A model generated the notes under the pieces. That model was not told where the DNA came from. It saw only the letters and a list, made by a program, of their open reading frames with translations, and searched no databases. This document shows, piece after piece, positions 1 to 8,901 of a stretch of 64,000 nt of DNA. Numbering within the stretch: the stretch's first letter is position 1; every line of letters begins with the position of its first letter. Made by a program: the position numbers and the translations under genes. The stretch is taken from NCBI GenBank assembly GCA_944325435.1, contig CALVAC010000001.1:124001-188000 (forward strand). The letters are read 5' to 3'. The DNA is from an uncultured Bacteroidales bacterium (GTDB taxonomy: Bacteria > Bacteroidota > Bacteroidia > Bacteroidales > UBA932).

Positions 1-267
1 CTTCCTGACAGACTTTGCGGCAGCCACAACTTCCTGGACAAAAGGCAGCCCCGTCTTCTCGGCCACTCCCATCCCTATCGAACCGGTAATGCACACCGTC
101 ACATCCTCATCCCCCACTTTCCGCTGCAGTCCATCAAAAAAATCCGCCAGAACCTCTCTGATCCTGGCTCCATGCCTCTCATATATCGAATGTACTATCC
201 TTCCGTCTTCATCCGTCACCACCATTTTCGCCGTGGTGGAGCCGACATCAATTCCTATTTTCAACAT
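1..267 (-). CDS. BadF/BcrA/BcrD-type ATPase (2-hydroxyacyl-CoA dehydratase activator family), N-terminal fragment
   Basis: An ATG at 267 opens a leftward frame that stays open to the window edge, giving 89 residues. It begins MLKIGIDVGSTTAKMVVTD, the phosphate-1 loop of the ASKHA ATPase fold as used by the BadF/BcrA/HgdC activators. CITGSIGMGVAEKTG further on fits the family's next conserved block. Known members hydrolyse ATP to send an electron into a 2-hydroxyacyl-CoA dehydratase or related enzyme. In Bacteroidales this start usually belongs to a very long activator/dehydratase-like fusion, but the rest lies outside the window, so that is inference. The gene has its own good promoter at 309-339. 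Family assignment is firm; substrate is unknown. Confidence 0.8.
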   Translation of the reverse strand, partial: MLKIGIDVGSTTAKMVVTDEDGRIVHSIYERHGARIREVLADFFDGLQRKVGDEDVTVCITGSIGMGVAEKTGLPFVQEVVAAAKSVRK

Positions 268-308
268 TTTGTCTTGACTATACCAGATACTGACACTACT
301 GTCAGACA

Positions 309-339
309 CAAATGTAAAATCTTTTGCCGACACAACAAA
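309..339 (-). promoter_or_regulatory. Bacteroidetes-type promoter for the activator ATPase gene
   Basis: On the minus strand TTTG (339-336), 19 bases, then TACATTTG (316-309) matches the Bacteroidetes primary sigma consensus TTTG-N19-21-TAnnTTTG. Transcription should start near 302, about 35 bases before the ATG at 267. An inverted repeat CTGACA/TGTCAG (290-305) lies on the predicted start site. Confidence 0.65.
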
Positions 340-429
340 ATTTTTTATCGCATATCCGCAATATAAATGATTTGAAGACAAATCCCGGTCCCGGAGCAGA
401 TCCGGCAGAGGAACCGGCCGAGATACAGA

Positions 430-1794
430 CTATCTCTTCTCCCAGATATATACCTTGTCCGAACGGCGGAGTTTCACAACGGCACCGCCTCCTTGCGTCT
501 GGGCAGATGCCGCTACATTCTCTTCCCGGACAGTTCCAGCCATCCTGTCCAGGACAGGATGGCAAGGGATTGAACAGTACACCCCCTTGTCTGCCTTCTC
601 AACCGGTTTCAGGTCGACCCTTATCTCATCGACATCCATTTCCACGACACCGGTCGATGGTCCTATGACCAGTATCCTGTCCCCCCTGTGCAATGTCGCT
701 GATTCGACAAGTATCTCTGCGACACCGAGTTTCGCAAACCAGTTGGTCACTTTTCCGCAATAGACCTTCTGCCTTGTCGCCTTGCTTCCATAGACATCGC
801 TCCACTCCCCGAGCCTCGCCCCCTGGTAATATCCATCCCAGAATCCTCTGTTGAAGACTTCTGACAGTTCGGACTTGAGGCCAGCTGCAAGCTGCGGGGA
901 GAATGAGCCATCACAGACAGCATCTACGGCCCGCCTGTAGCAGGAGACAACCTTACGTACATACTCCGCTGAACGGGCACGCCCCTCTATCTTCAGGACG
1001 GATACGCCCGCTCCCATCATCTTGTCCACAAACTCTATGGTACACAGATCTTTCGGAGACATGATATACTTATTGTCCACTACAAGGCGGTTACCTGTCT
1101 CAAGGTCGGTGACCTCATAGCCGCGACGGCAGATCTGGTAGCAGGATCCACGGTTGGCAGATGCCCCGTATTCATGCAGGCTGAGGTAGCATTTCCCGGA
1201 AACGGCCATGCACAAAGCCCCATGAGCAAACATTTCTATCTCTACCGGACGGCCGGACGGCCCGGTGATTCCTTCGCTTATTATCTTGTCGTGTATTTCT
1301 TTTACCTGATGGAGATTGAGTTCCCTGGCAAGGACTATGACATCTGCAAACCGGGCATAGAAGCGCAGGGCCTCTGAATTGGATATGCTGAGCTGTGTCG
1401 ATATATGCACTTCCATTCCGATATTCCTCGCATACGATATCGCTGCCATATCCGAAGCGATGACCGCAGTAATCCCTGCCGCCTTTGCCGCATCGAGGGT
1501 CCTGCGCATATCATCGAGATCATCTTCATAGAGCACGATATTGAGTGTAAGATAAGTCCTCACTCCTGACTCCGAACATATCCTGACAATCTCCGGAAGA
1601 TCTTCCATCCTGAAATTGTTCGCGGAGTGCGAACGCATATTCAGTTTCTCCACTCCGAAATACACCGAATCCGCTCCTCCCTGGATTGCCGCCTGCAGAC
1701 ACTCGAAATTGCCTGCCGGAGCCATGATCTCAGGTCTTGAAAATACCGGAGATTCCCCTGCTTTCAAATCCTTGTTCACCATCCTGTCTTGCAT
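430..1794 (-). CDS. U32 family protein (peptidase U32 / RNA-hydroxylase type)
   Basis: This 454-residue protein opens with the family block EIMAPAGNFECLQAAIQGGA and a TIM-barrel-like N-terminal half. Cysteines at about 195, 202, 218, 222 and 251 lie in the CMAVSGKCYLS and ANRGSCYQICRRGY blocks. C-x6-C followed by two further Cys matches the [4Fe-4S] ligands described for U32 relatives. Family members once annotated as proteases (TrhP/YegQ, RlhA, UbiU/V) are now known mainly as oxygen-independent hydroxylases of tRNA, rRNA or ubiquinone precursors; which substrate applies here cannot be read. The ATG at 1794 lies 30 bases downstream of the polyprenyl synthase gene, so the two are probably co-transcribed. 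A second ATG four codons in is possible. Confidence 0.85.
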   Translation of the reverse strand: MQDRMVNKDLKAGESPVFSRPEIMAPAGNFECLQAAIQGGADSVYFGVEKLNMRSHSANNFRMEDLPEIVRICSESGVRTYLTLNIVLYEDDLDDMRRTLDAAKAAGITAVIASDMAAISYARNIGMEVHISTQLSISNSEALRFYARFADVIVLARELNLHQVKEIHDKIISEGITGPSGRPVEIEMFAHGALCMAVSGKCYLSLHEYGASANRGSCYQICRRGYEVTDLETGNRLVVDNKYIMSPKDLCTIEFVDKMMGAGVSVLKIEGRARSAEYVRKVVSCYRRAVDAVCDGSFSPQLAAGLKSELSEVFNRGFWDGYYQGARLGEWSDVYGSKATRQKVYCGKVTNWFAKLGVAEILVESATLHRGDRILVIGPSTGVVEMDVDEIRVDLKPVEKADKGVYCSIPCHPVLDRMAGTVREENVAASAQTQGGGAVVKLRRSDKVYIWEKR

Positions 1795-1824
1795 GACATT
1801 AAAAAGGCCTTTCTCAGACAGGCA

Positions 1825-2841
1825 TTATCTGGTCCTGCCGAGAAGCCTGTCCGCATAGCGGTGGATCACCTCGTAGCGGATCTTGCCGAGACCGATCATT
1901 CCAGCATAGTCCATCGCTTTAGCATGCAGTTTGATAATCTCGTACTTAGCATCCTCATCCACCCCTATCTCCTCATATATTCCTTTGACTTTGGCTATCT
2001 TCGCCGCCTTCTCCGCCTCTGTCCCCGCTTTCATCGCCATTGCCTCCAGCAAAGCCGTCTTGCCGTATGCGGCATCGATGACCCCTGATTTCTCCATTTC
2101 CCCGCTCTTCTCCAGAGCCCTGGTCAGCAGCCAGCTTTTCTTGTTGTTGATGATGTCACCGCCTATGGCCTTGCCGAACACATCCGGATCGCCAAAGACA
2201 TCCAGATAGTCATCCGTTATCTGGAACGCCAGTCCGAGGTCATATCCGAAACGGTAGAAATAGTCGCATGCCCTCTCATCCGCCCCGGCTATCAGTGCAC
2301 CCATCTTCGCGGAGCAGGCTATCAGAACGGCTGTCTTCAGGCCTATCATCTTCATATAGTCCGCCATCGGCACCTCGGCCATCTGTTCAAAATCCATATC
2401 GTACTGCTGTCCCTCGCATACCTGCGCCGCAGTGGTCGTGAAAAGATCCAGAACCCGCGGCAGGACTGCCACAGGCGACCTCGCAATCATCCGGTAGCTT
2501 TCTATGGACATCACATCCCCCGACAGGATTGCAGTATTGTCCCCCCATTTCCTGCATACAGTCTCCTCTCCCCTTCTCATCTCCGCCTTGTCCATAATAT
2601 CATCATGGATAAGTGTGAAACTGTGGAACACTTCCAGCGCGGCAGCAGGAGACAGTATCTCCTCCGGGAACGAGTCCCTGTACAGGGAATATACAGTCAG
2701 ACAGAGCCTTGGACGGACCCGCTTGCCACCTAGGCCTATCATATACCTCAAAGGATCGTACAGTCCGGCAGGCTCTGCCGTAAACCGCATCTCCGCAAAC
2801 AGACTGTCAAGGACTTCCTCTATCTGATTTTCATTGACCAT
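1825..2841 (-). CDS. Polyprenyl diphosphate synthase (short-chain isoprenyl synthase)
   Basis: This 338-residue all-helical prenyltransferase condenses isopentenyl diphosphate onto an allylic primer. It carries GGKRVRPRL at about 38-46, the first aspartate-rich motif in LIHDDIMD (D80, D81, D84), and the second in QITDDYLD (D210, D211, D214), which bind the magnesium-diphosphate. A bulky Phe sits five residues before the first motif, which in this family tends to stop the chain at C15-C20; that is inference. The gene starts 34 bases after the end of the S41/GH43 gene and is followed at 30 bases by the U32 gene, all leftward, so a three-gene operon is likely. Intact, normal length. Confidence 0.9.
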   Translation of the reverse strand: MVNENQIEEVLDSLFAEMRFTAEPAGLYDPLRYMIGLGGKRVRPRLCLTVYSLYRDSFPEEILSPAAALEVFHSFTLIHDDIMDKAEMRRGEETVCRKWGDNTAILSGDVMSIESYRMIARSPVAVLPRVLDLFTTTAAQVCEGQQYDMDFEQMAEVPMADYMKMIGLKTAVLIACSAKMGALIAGADERACDYFYRFGYDLGLAFQITDDYLDVFGDPDVFGKAIGGDIINNKKSWLLTRALEKSGEMEKSGVIDAAYGKTALLEAMAMKAGTEAEKAAKIAKVKGIYEEIGVDEDAKYEIIKLHAKAMDYAGMIGLGKIRYEVIHRYADRLLGRTR

Positions 2842-2875
2842 ATCAGTAATTTTTAAGATATTCCAGACATTCAGA

Positions 2876-5518
2876 CTACCTTGCCTTCAATGGCTCTGAC
2901 CCGGGACCATCCACAGAAAGATGTCCATTCTCGATCTCCATCGGGTCTATGAACACAACCCTGTCATTGCCTGTAGCGGCTGTTCTCCCGTGGTACACGC
3001 AGAACATCCGTTTCCCGTCTTTCGACCAGGTGATGCTGTTGTGCCCTACCCCTGACACTGTGCCACCTTCCGGAGTGTCCTTCTCAAGGACAGGATTGTC
3101 TTCCGATTTCCGAAACGGGCCGAGCGGGCTGTCAGACACGGCATATCCGACAGCATAGTCCTCCCCGCCGAAGAAATTGGCAGAATACATCATATAATAC
3201 AGGCCATCTTTCTTTATGATGAACGAACCTTCCGTCCACCTGCGGTTCACGGCTCCGGATGTGACAGAACGGCTCTCCCATTCCGCCTGTGCATCAGACA
3301 TTTTCTTCGGAGGACAGAGCAGGAGCACCGGTTCGCCTATAACTCCCGAAAAGTCCGGCTTGAGTTCAACTCCATATATCCAGCTCTCCTCTATCTCATC
3401 GAACAGTCCATGCTCCCTTGCCCAGTCAGCAATCTCGCTTTCCACCGGATGCTTGTAGCAGCACCTCGAATAATACAGATAACATCTGCCATCATCTTCA
3501 AACAGGACATTGGCATCAATCACAGGATATCCGGGGTCGAACAGCGGCCCATCCGCAAGTTCGCGGAACGGTCCCTGAGGAGAATCCGCCACAGCGACTC
3601 CTATACGGAAATTCTCCAGCTCGTCGGTGGGGTTCACCTTCCACTGTGCGCTGAAGAACATATAGAATTTCCCATCCCTTTCATAGACTTCAGGAGCCCA
3701 GAAACAAGACTCGGCCCAAGAATCTTCCGTATTGCCCTGATAAACGGCTCCGAGATACTTCCAGTGCGACAGGTCATCGGACACATAGCAGCCGAACCCA
3801 TCCTTGACACCTCCTGTACCATACATATAATACTTGCCATCGGAGGCCAGCAGGACATAAGGGTCACCGAGCATTATCACTTTTTCCTGCGCATACCTGG
3901 AAGCGGCATCAAGAGCCTCCCTGAGCTGGTCATCATACCGCAGGCGTACCTTCACCCCTGCCTCCTGATAATAATAGCGGACTGCTATCTCCTCCTCTAT
4001 GAAAGGGACAATCTCGGCTTTTTTCAACCTTATGAACCTCTCCTTGTCCATCTCAAGATTCTTCTCCAGGGCATCAAGTTCAGGCTTCATGCTTTCCGCC
4101 AGTCCATCTCTTTCAAGCTCAACCTTCATCTGGTCGAACAGAGTCATGGCACTGCTGCGGTAGTCGAACTCCTGCGTCCTGGCAAAAGCGATAAAATCCT
4201 CGAACTCGGCATCCGACAGATGGAACTCATCCACCGGAGGAATGCTGTCGTGCTGGCGGACATAGTCAAGTACGAAGTTGTCTATCACGCCTGACAGGAC
4301 AAGAGAATACACGAGCCTGCTGTAGTCCGGGGACTTTATCTCGATGTCCGGGGTTATCCCGCCCCCATCACGCACTTTCCTGCCATGCAGGGTCGTAAAC
4401 TCCTTGGTAAGGGAATCCGGAATATGCCCTACGCTGCCATCCTCGTTGCGGTGGCTGTAGTCTATGGCCTGTACACAGCGGCCGCTCGGAGTATAGTATT
4501 TCGCTGTCGTCACTTTCAGCTGTCCGTTATAGGCAACCGGGCGTATCGACTGCACAAGCCCCTTGCCGAAAGTCCTGGTACCTATTATAAGGCCCCTGTC
4601 CCTGTCCTGAATCGCACCCGCGACTATCTCCGCCGAAGATGCAGAGCCCGAATCCACCATAACGACAAGAGGGAGCAGAGTGTCAATAGGCTCGTTGACA
4701 GTCCTGTACTCCCTGAAAGACTCAGGGTCGAGCCCTTTGGCCGTCACCACGAGCGACCCCTTGGGCACAAACAGGGAGACGATATTGATCGCCTCGTTCA
4801 TAAGACCGCCGCCATTGCCCCTGAGGTCGAGCACAAGACGCTTCATGCCCTGTTTCTTCAGACTGAGCACGCCGTTCTTGACATCATTGGACACATTCTC
4901 GGTAAAACCCGTCTGCACGATATATCCGGTAGTATCATCCAGCATCCCGACATACTCTACATCCGGAAGATGTATCCTCTCCCTTACAATCGGGACATCG
5001 AGAGTGTCTCCCGAATGCACCTTCTTTACCTTGAACCTGACAGTAGTCCCCGGCTTCCCTTTCATTCTGTCACTGCTCTGCGCAGCCTCCAGATCCTTTG
5101 TGGGATAGCCATCTATAGAGATTATCTCGTCTCCGCAGACAAGTCCGGCCTTATATGCAGGGGAGCCGTAATACGGCTCGTTGATGACCACGTTCTCCCC
5201 TTTCTTCTTGTATATCACCGCCCCGATACCGCCGTAGGTCCTGGAGATCATCATCTGGAAATCATCATTCTCTTCCTCGGGGACATAGATAGTATATGGG
5301 TCGAGACTTCCAAGCATCTCATCTATCCCCGCCCTCATTATCCTGTCTACAGGAAGGGAGTCCACATACGAACTGTTGAGTTCCTTCAGAATGGAATCGT
5401 GAATCTCCTCCCACTGTCCGAGCCTGAAGCTCCTGCTCTGGGCCGAAACAGACTCTGCCGACACGACAAGTGCCGCCACGGCAGACAATAATATATAAGC
5501 TGTCCTTTTCATATCCAT
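2876..5518 (-). CDS. S41 C-terminal processing peptidase fused to a GH43-like glycoside hydrolase
   Basis: One uninterrupted frame of 880 residues. After a signal peptide (KRTAYILLSAVAALVVSA) comes a complete S41 protease: PDZ domain about 93-167 (GGIGAVIYKK), catalytic Ser in DSGSASSAEIVAG (about 292-295) and catalytic Lys in TFGKGLVQ (319). At about 548 the sequence passes into a five-bladed GH43-type domain: LGDPYVLLASDGKYYMYG (Asp552, presumed base), PVIDANVLF (Asp668, pKa modulator) and WTEGSFIIKKDG (Glu763, presumed acid), so all three catalytic acids are present. GH43 enzymes act mostly on arabinans and xylans. The signal peptide should carry both domains across the inner membrane. The ATG at 5518 is chosen; 5512 is equally possible. 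It heads an operon with the prenyl synthase and U32 genes. The joining of these families is unusual. Confidence 0.88.
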   Translation of the reverse strand: MDMKRTAYILLSAVAALVVSAESVSAQSRSFRLGQWEEIHDSILKELNSSYVDSLPVDRIMRAGIDEMLGSLDPYTIYVPEEENDDFQMMISRTYGGIGAVIYKKKGENVVINEPYYGSPAYKAGLVCGDEIISIDGYPTKDLEAAQSSDRMKGKPGTTVRFKVKKVHSGDTLDVPIVRERIHLPDVEYVGMLDDTTGYIVQTGFTENVSNDVKNGVLSLKKQGMKRLVLDLRGNGGGLMNEAINIVSLFVPKGSLVVTAKGLDPESFREYRTVNEPIDTLLPLVVMVDSGSASSAEIVAGAIQDRDRGLIIGTRTFGKGLVQSIRPVAYNGQLKVTTAKYYTPSGRCVQAIDYSHRNEDGSVGHIPDSLTKEFTTLHGRKVRDGGGITPDIEIKSPDYSRLVYSLVLSGVIDNFVLDYVRQHDSIPPVDEFHLSDAEFEDFIAFARTQEFDYRSSAMTLFDQMKVELERDGLAESMKPELDALEKNLEMDKERFIRLKKAEIVPFIEEEIAVRYYYQEAGVKVRLRYDDQLREALDAASRYAQEKVIMLGDPYVLLASDGKYYMYGTGGVKDGFGCYVSDDLSHWKYLGAVYQGNTEDSWAESCFWAPEVYERDGKFYMFFSAQWKVNPTDELENFRIGVAVADSPQGPFRELADGPLFDPGYPVIDANVLFEDDGRCYLYYSRCCYKHPVESEIADWAREHGLFDEIEESWIYGVELKPDFSGVIGEPVLLLCPPKKMSDAQAEWESRSVTSGAVNRRWTEGSFIIKKDGLYYMMYSANFFGGEDYAVGYAVSDSPLGPFRKSEDNPVLEKDTPEGGTVSGVGHNSITWSKDGKRMFCVYHGRTAATGNDRVVFIDPMEIENGHLSVDGPGSEPLKAR

Positions 5519-5587
5519 AGTCCGTTTATCTGTCATTTGCACACAATCCCTCCCGGAGGGGATGGACTGCAGGCAAGAATCGGATTA

Positions 5588-5619
5588 CAAAATTAAGAAA
5601 CTACCGGACATTCTACAAA
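5588..5619 (-). promoter_or_regulatory. Promoter of the S41/GH43 operon
   Basis: On the minus strand TTTG (5619-5616), 20 bases, TAATTTTG (5595-5588). It predicts a transcript start near 5581 and a leader of about 60 bases. Confidence 0.65.
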
Positions 5620-5702
5620 AATCTTTGAAAAACTGTCTGAATTTCCACTCCGTCTCCGGACAGAGTCCTTTGGCAGATTGCGGATAATCAAAAAAGAATT
5701 TA

Positions 5703-5710
5703 TACATTTG
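5703..5710 (+). promoter_or_regulatory. -7 box for rdgB
   Basis: TACATTTG matches TAnnTTTG; a weak ATTG lies 22 bases upstream at 5677-5680. Start of transcription would be near 5717, 29 bases before the ATG at 5746. Confidence 0.5.
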
Positions 5711-5745
5711 CGGCGTTTTTCAGGAAGTAAATAAAGCAGTTGTTT

Positions 5746-6378
5746 ATGAAAATCGTATTTGCAACGGGCAATGGCGGAAAACTGCGTGAAGCAAGGGAAA
5801 TCCTTGGTGGGGGATTCGAGCTCGTTACCCCTTCGGAAATGGGAATCACAGAGGAGATTCCCGAGACAGGCAACACTTTGTCTACCAACTCACGACAGAA
5901 AGCGGAATACATCTGGGACAGGTGTGCCTGCAGCTGTTTCGCGGATGACACGGGTCTGGAAGTGGATATTCTCGGAGGTGCGCCTGGAGTGCACACGGCA
6001 AGATACGCCGGAGAAGAAAAAGACTTCAACAGGAACATCGACAAGCTGCTCCGGGACATGGAAATCAGGGAAATGGAGGCAAGCATGGCCAGAGAAGCCG
6101 GACTCTCATTAAAGAATCTCGGGAGACGGGCAAGGTTCAGATGTGTCGTGACTCTTATAATCAACGGAGAAAAGCACTATTTCGAGGGAGCCCTTGAAGG
6201 GAAGATAGCGCGCACCCGTTCCGGAAAAGGCGGATTCGGGTATGACCCCGTCTTCATTCCGGACGAGTATCCGGACAGGACACTCGCAGACATCACAGAG
6301 GAGGAAAAGAACGCCATATCCCACAGAGGCAAGGCTCTCCGCGCTATGGCGGAATGGCTTGCCGCCCAGACATTGTAG
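5746..6378 (+). CDS. rdgB: XTP/dITP diphosphatase (RdgB/HAM1 family)
   Basis: The 210-residue protein begins MKIVFATGNGGKLREAREIL, the T/SxNxxK substrate-binding motif of the RdgB/Ham1 family. These cytosolic enzymes hydrolyse dITP, dXTP and their ribo forms to monophosphates, keeping deaminated purines out of DNA and RNA. FADDTGLEVDILGGAPGVHTARYAG supplies the conserved acidic metal-binding segment (its first 20 positions hold the key residues DD and E), and GKGGFGYDPVFIPD with the SHRGKALRAM block near the C-terminus completes it. The frame is open from a TTG at 5740, but the ATG at 5746 begins exactly at the conserved N-terminus. A strong terminator follows at 6405-6444. Stand-alone gene, intact. 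Confidence 0.95.
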   Translation: MKIVFATGNGGKLREAREILGGGFELVTPSEMGITEEIPETGNTLSTNSRQKAEYIWDRCACSCFADDTGLEVDILGGAPGVHTARYAGEEKDFNRNIDKLLRDMEIREMEASMAREAGLSLKNLGRRARFRCVVTLIINGEKHYFEGALEGKIARTRSGKGGFGYDPVFIPDEYPDRTLADITEEEKNAISHRGKALRAMAEWLAAQTL

Positions 6379-6404
6379 GGACACGGATTGCTCCACAGAT
6401 AAAG

Positions 6405-6444
6405 GACCTGGGCCTCATCGACGATGGGACCCAGGTCTTTTCTT
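6405..6444 (+). terminator. Rho-independent terminator after rdgB
   Basis: GACCTGGG (6405-6412) pairs with CCCAGGTC (6430-6437) and is followed by TTTTCTT. It lies between the convergent rdgB and esterase genes; the reverse side has only a short T stretch, so it works mainly for rdgB. Confidence 0.75.
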
Positions 6445-6452
6445 ATCCGCAC

Positions 6453-7877
6453 CTACCAGCTGTCCGTCCGGAAAGGAGAAGCAGGGATGCCATACAGATT
6501 GTAGAGGGAAGCCCCAGCTGTATTATGGAAACCATAGCGCACCGCAACAGGTTCGGTAACTTCCTCCGGGCAGTACACCTCGACAGTATCCCAGCGGGAC
6601 ACCCTCGCTGTCGCCGGATGGAAAACCTTGTCCGGACCGGCGACCTCAAACCCATCGAGAAGATGTCCAAGCGGAGACAGACCTCCATCAGCATGGGTGA
6701 ACTTGACGAAAATCCTGCCGTCCCTGACCTCCCAGGAACTGTAGACCGGAGAATACGGATTGATGGCTTTCCTGCCGTATGTCTGATACAGGGCCATCTG
6801 CGCCAGTCTCTCCCCGACTTCCCGTTTCTTTGCAGGATGGATACAGTCATTGTCCCCCAAATCCATGGTGACAGCCATTCCGGAATTAGGGATGTCCTTC
6901 CAGCTCTGCAGCTGGGCTTCGCGCAGATATGCAGCCCCGAGCCCCATGCTGTCGCCGTATGAATGCGGAGCAATCTGCACAAAATAGAACGGCATGTCAG
7001 GATTTTCCCATCTTTCGCGCATCATTCCGGCATACGCTGACATCAGTCTCCTGTACTGCTCTGGCCTGCCGATATTTGTCTCGCCCTGATACCAGATAAA
7101 GCCCTTGATGGTGTATGGAAGAAGCGGCGCGACCATCGCATTGTAAAGCTGTGTCGGAGTCCTGGATACATTCTTCTGGACCTCACCCCTGTCTATAAAG
7201 GAAAGGTCGAACTCAGGAAAACTACCGGCTATGGTCTCCCTGTCCATCCACGCCTCGATGGCAGTCCCTCCCCAGTCGGAAATGACAAGTCCGACAGGGA
7301 CATCCAGAATCTTCTGAAGATATTGCCCGAAGAAATATGCCGTCGCACTCGCCCCTGCCACTGCTTCCGGGCTGTTTACCATCCACTCTGTCTTGCAGTC
7401 TTCCAGCGGAGTGACCGACGTGGCCTTGGACACCGTACAGAAACGTATAGGGACAGACGGCTCCGCTCCCATTATCACATCGGCACTTCCTTCCACCGGC
7501 TGGCAGTCAAATCCCTTGACCGGCATCTCCATATTGGATTGTCCGGAGCAGAACCACACCTCGCCGACAAGGACATTTTCCAGCACGGTCCTGTCTCCAT
7601 CGCTTATTTCCACAGAATACGGGCCGCCGGCAGCCGGTGTAGAGACAGAAGCCTGCCATTTCCCGTCAGCATCGGCAAATACGGCCACGGAGGCCTTCCT
7701 GTCCCACGATGGGCGTATCGTCACCTTTGACGATGGCTCTGCCGTACCCCAGAACCTGACATCCGTCTGCTGCTGAAGCACCATATTGTCCCCGAATATA
7801 TGGGGCAGTGTCACCTTTGCCTCCATCACGGAGACTGCCGCACACATCACGGCAAGCGTTAAAAGTGTTTTTTTCAT
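6453..7877 (-). CDS. Secreted sialate O-acetylesterase-like SGNH esterase
   Basis: The 474-residue protein starts MKKTLLTLAVMCAAVSVMEA, a clear signal peptide (the frame continues upstream, but the ATG at 7877 begins it). KVTLPHIFGDNMVLQQ and an Ig-like N-terminal part are typical of the 9-O-acetylesterase family. The SGNH/SASA core carries the nucleophile in WFCSGQSNMEMPVKG (about residue 115) and the GFIWYQGETN block. Family members remove O-acetyl groups from sialic acids or plant/host glycans in the periplasm or at the surface. The gene lies 52 bases downstream of another alpha/beta-hydrolase gene in the same direction, suggesting a two-gene deacylation unit. No sialidase is in the window, so the sialic acid link is only by family. 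Confidence 0.85.
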   Translation of the reverse strand: MKKTLLTLAVMCAAVSVMEAKVTLPHIFGDNMVLQQQTDVRFWGTAEPSSKVTIRPSWDRKASVAVFADADGKWQASVSTPAAGGPYSVEISDGDRTVLENVLVGEVWFCSGQSNMEMPVKGFDCQPVEGSADVIMGAEPSVPIRFCTVSKATSVTPLEDCKTEWMVNSPEAVAGASATAYFFGQYLQKILDVPVGLVISDWGGTAIEAWMDRETIAGSFPEFDLSFIDRGEVQKNVSRTPTQLYNAMVAPLLPYTIKGFIWYQGETNIGRPEQYRRLMSAYAGMMRERWENPDMPFYFVQIAPHSYGDSMGLGAAYLREAQLQSWKDIPNSGMAVTMDLGDNDCIHPAKKREVGERLAQMALYQTYGRKAINPYSPVYSSWEVRDGRIFVKFTHADGGLSPLGHLLDGFEVAGPDKVFHPATARVSRWDTVEVYCPEEVTEPVAVRYGFHNTAGASLYNLYGIPASPFRTDSW

Positions 7878-7929
7878 GGTATCACAAATCATTTAACATA
7901 TTGATAGACTTCTTTTGACATATTCCGTA

Positions 7930-8868
7930 TCATTCCCTGATGTCAGGACACAGGTACTTCTCCAAGAATCCATATCCGGCCTCCAACGCATATTCCGGCG
8001 GCCTGTGTCCTGAAGCGTGGTTCAGAACACCAAGATGCTCCCGGGCGGATGCCGGTCCGGCATCCGCCACCTTCTTCAATGCCTCACAGCTCGCATCATT
8101 GTCATATTTCCCGGCAATCAGGAAGAAAGGTCTGTATCCCGAATATACCCACAGGTCGACATTGCCGAATCCGGCAGATTCCAGATCCGCAAGCCTTGCT
8201 CCCCAATACCAGGGATCATCCCAGTTTGTCTGCTCCCACAGCAGTCCGAAATCACTTGCGAGAATCACTTTTATCCTCGGGTCGGTACACCCTGTATAGA
8301 AGGCAATCTTCCCTCCCAGAGAATGTCCGGCTATACCTATCCTGTCGCTGTCGACCCTGGGGTCCGCCTCAAGCAGATCGACAAGCAGCTTCGTATCCGC
8401 CACAAGCTTCCCTATGCCACACCATTGCGGATAATCAGACAGCAGGGCTTCCGACGCATCCTCCCACCGTGTAAAATCCCTTATGTCCTTGTCCGATCCG
8501 GGACAGTATGTCAAATGATAGGATTCGGCGCTAATACACACGAAACCTCTCCTTACGAGATGCAGCATCATTTCTATCCCGTGATAATCCGGAAGATCAT
8601 CGCCTGTCTCGGGATCGAACCCGAGCATGGCCTCCGGAAAGTAAAACGGCACCACGACAGCCGGGCCGGCCTTTCCGGAGGCATTCTTCGGCAACACCTT
8701 GATCACCCTCTGCCACGTATCCGGACCATTGCGCTGAAGCAGCACCTCGACATCGAACTCATCGCAGGAATACTCCTTCACGGGCACCGTCCCGTGGACG
8801 AACGAGTAATCATCCGGCACGGAAAGATACTGCAGCACAAGAGAGACCGCCAAGAGAAGCCTTACCAT
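7930..8868 (-). CDS. Alpha/beta hydrolase, probably exported esterase
   Basis: A 312-residue alpha/beta hydrolase with a short hydrophobic N-terminus (MVRLLLAVSLVLQYLSVP) that looks like a signal peptide. The nucleophile elbow is GIAGHSLGGKIAF at about 200-212, and the candidate His lies in the C-terminal NHASGHRPP. The central PFYFPEAMLGFDPETGDD and WDDPWYWGARL segments resemble the large-hydrolase group that includes acetyl xylan esterase-like and dienelactone-hydrolase-like proteins, though no single family can be named with certainty. The frame extends to a TTG at 8877, but the ATG at 8868 is the better start. It precedes the sialate esterase gene by 52 bases and starts 33 bases after the end of hppA in the same direction. 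Confidence 0.75.
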   Translation of the reverse strand: MVRLLLAVSLVLQYLSVPDDYSFVHGTVPVKEYSCDEFDVEVLLQRNGPDTWQRVIKVLPKNASGKAGPAVVVPFYFPEAMLGFDPETGDDLPDYHGIEMMLHLVRRGFVCISAESYHLTYCPGSDKDIRDFTRWEDASEALLSDYPQWCGIGKLVADTKLLVDLLEADPRVDSDRIGIAGHSLGGKIAFYTGCTDPRIKVILASDFGLLWEQTNWDDPWYWGARLADLESAGFGNVDLWVYSGYRPFFLIAGKYDNDASCEALKKVADAGPASAREHLGVLNHASGHRPPEYALEAGYGFLEKYLCPDIRE

Positions 8869-8901
8869 AACTATCAATATCCAGACACCGCATTGAGTCC
8901 G

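Noticed and set aside
3410..5491. Long rightward frames (294 and 368 codons) inside the S41/GH43 gene
   Set aside because: They are antisense shadows of a high-GC gene; translations show no domain and the leftward frame has all catalytic motifs.
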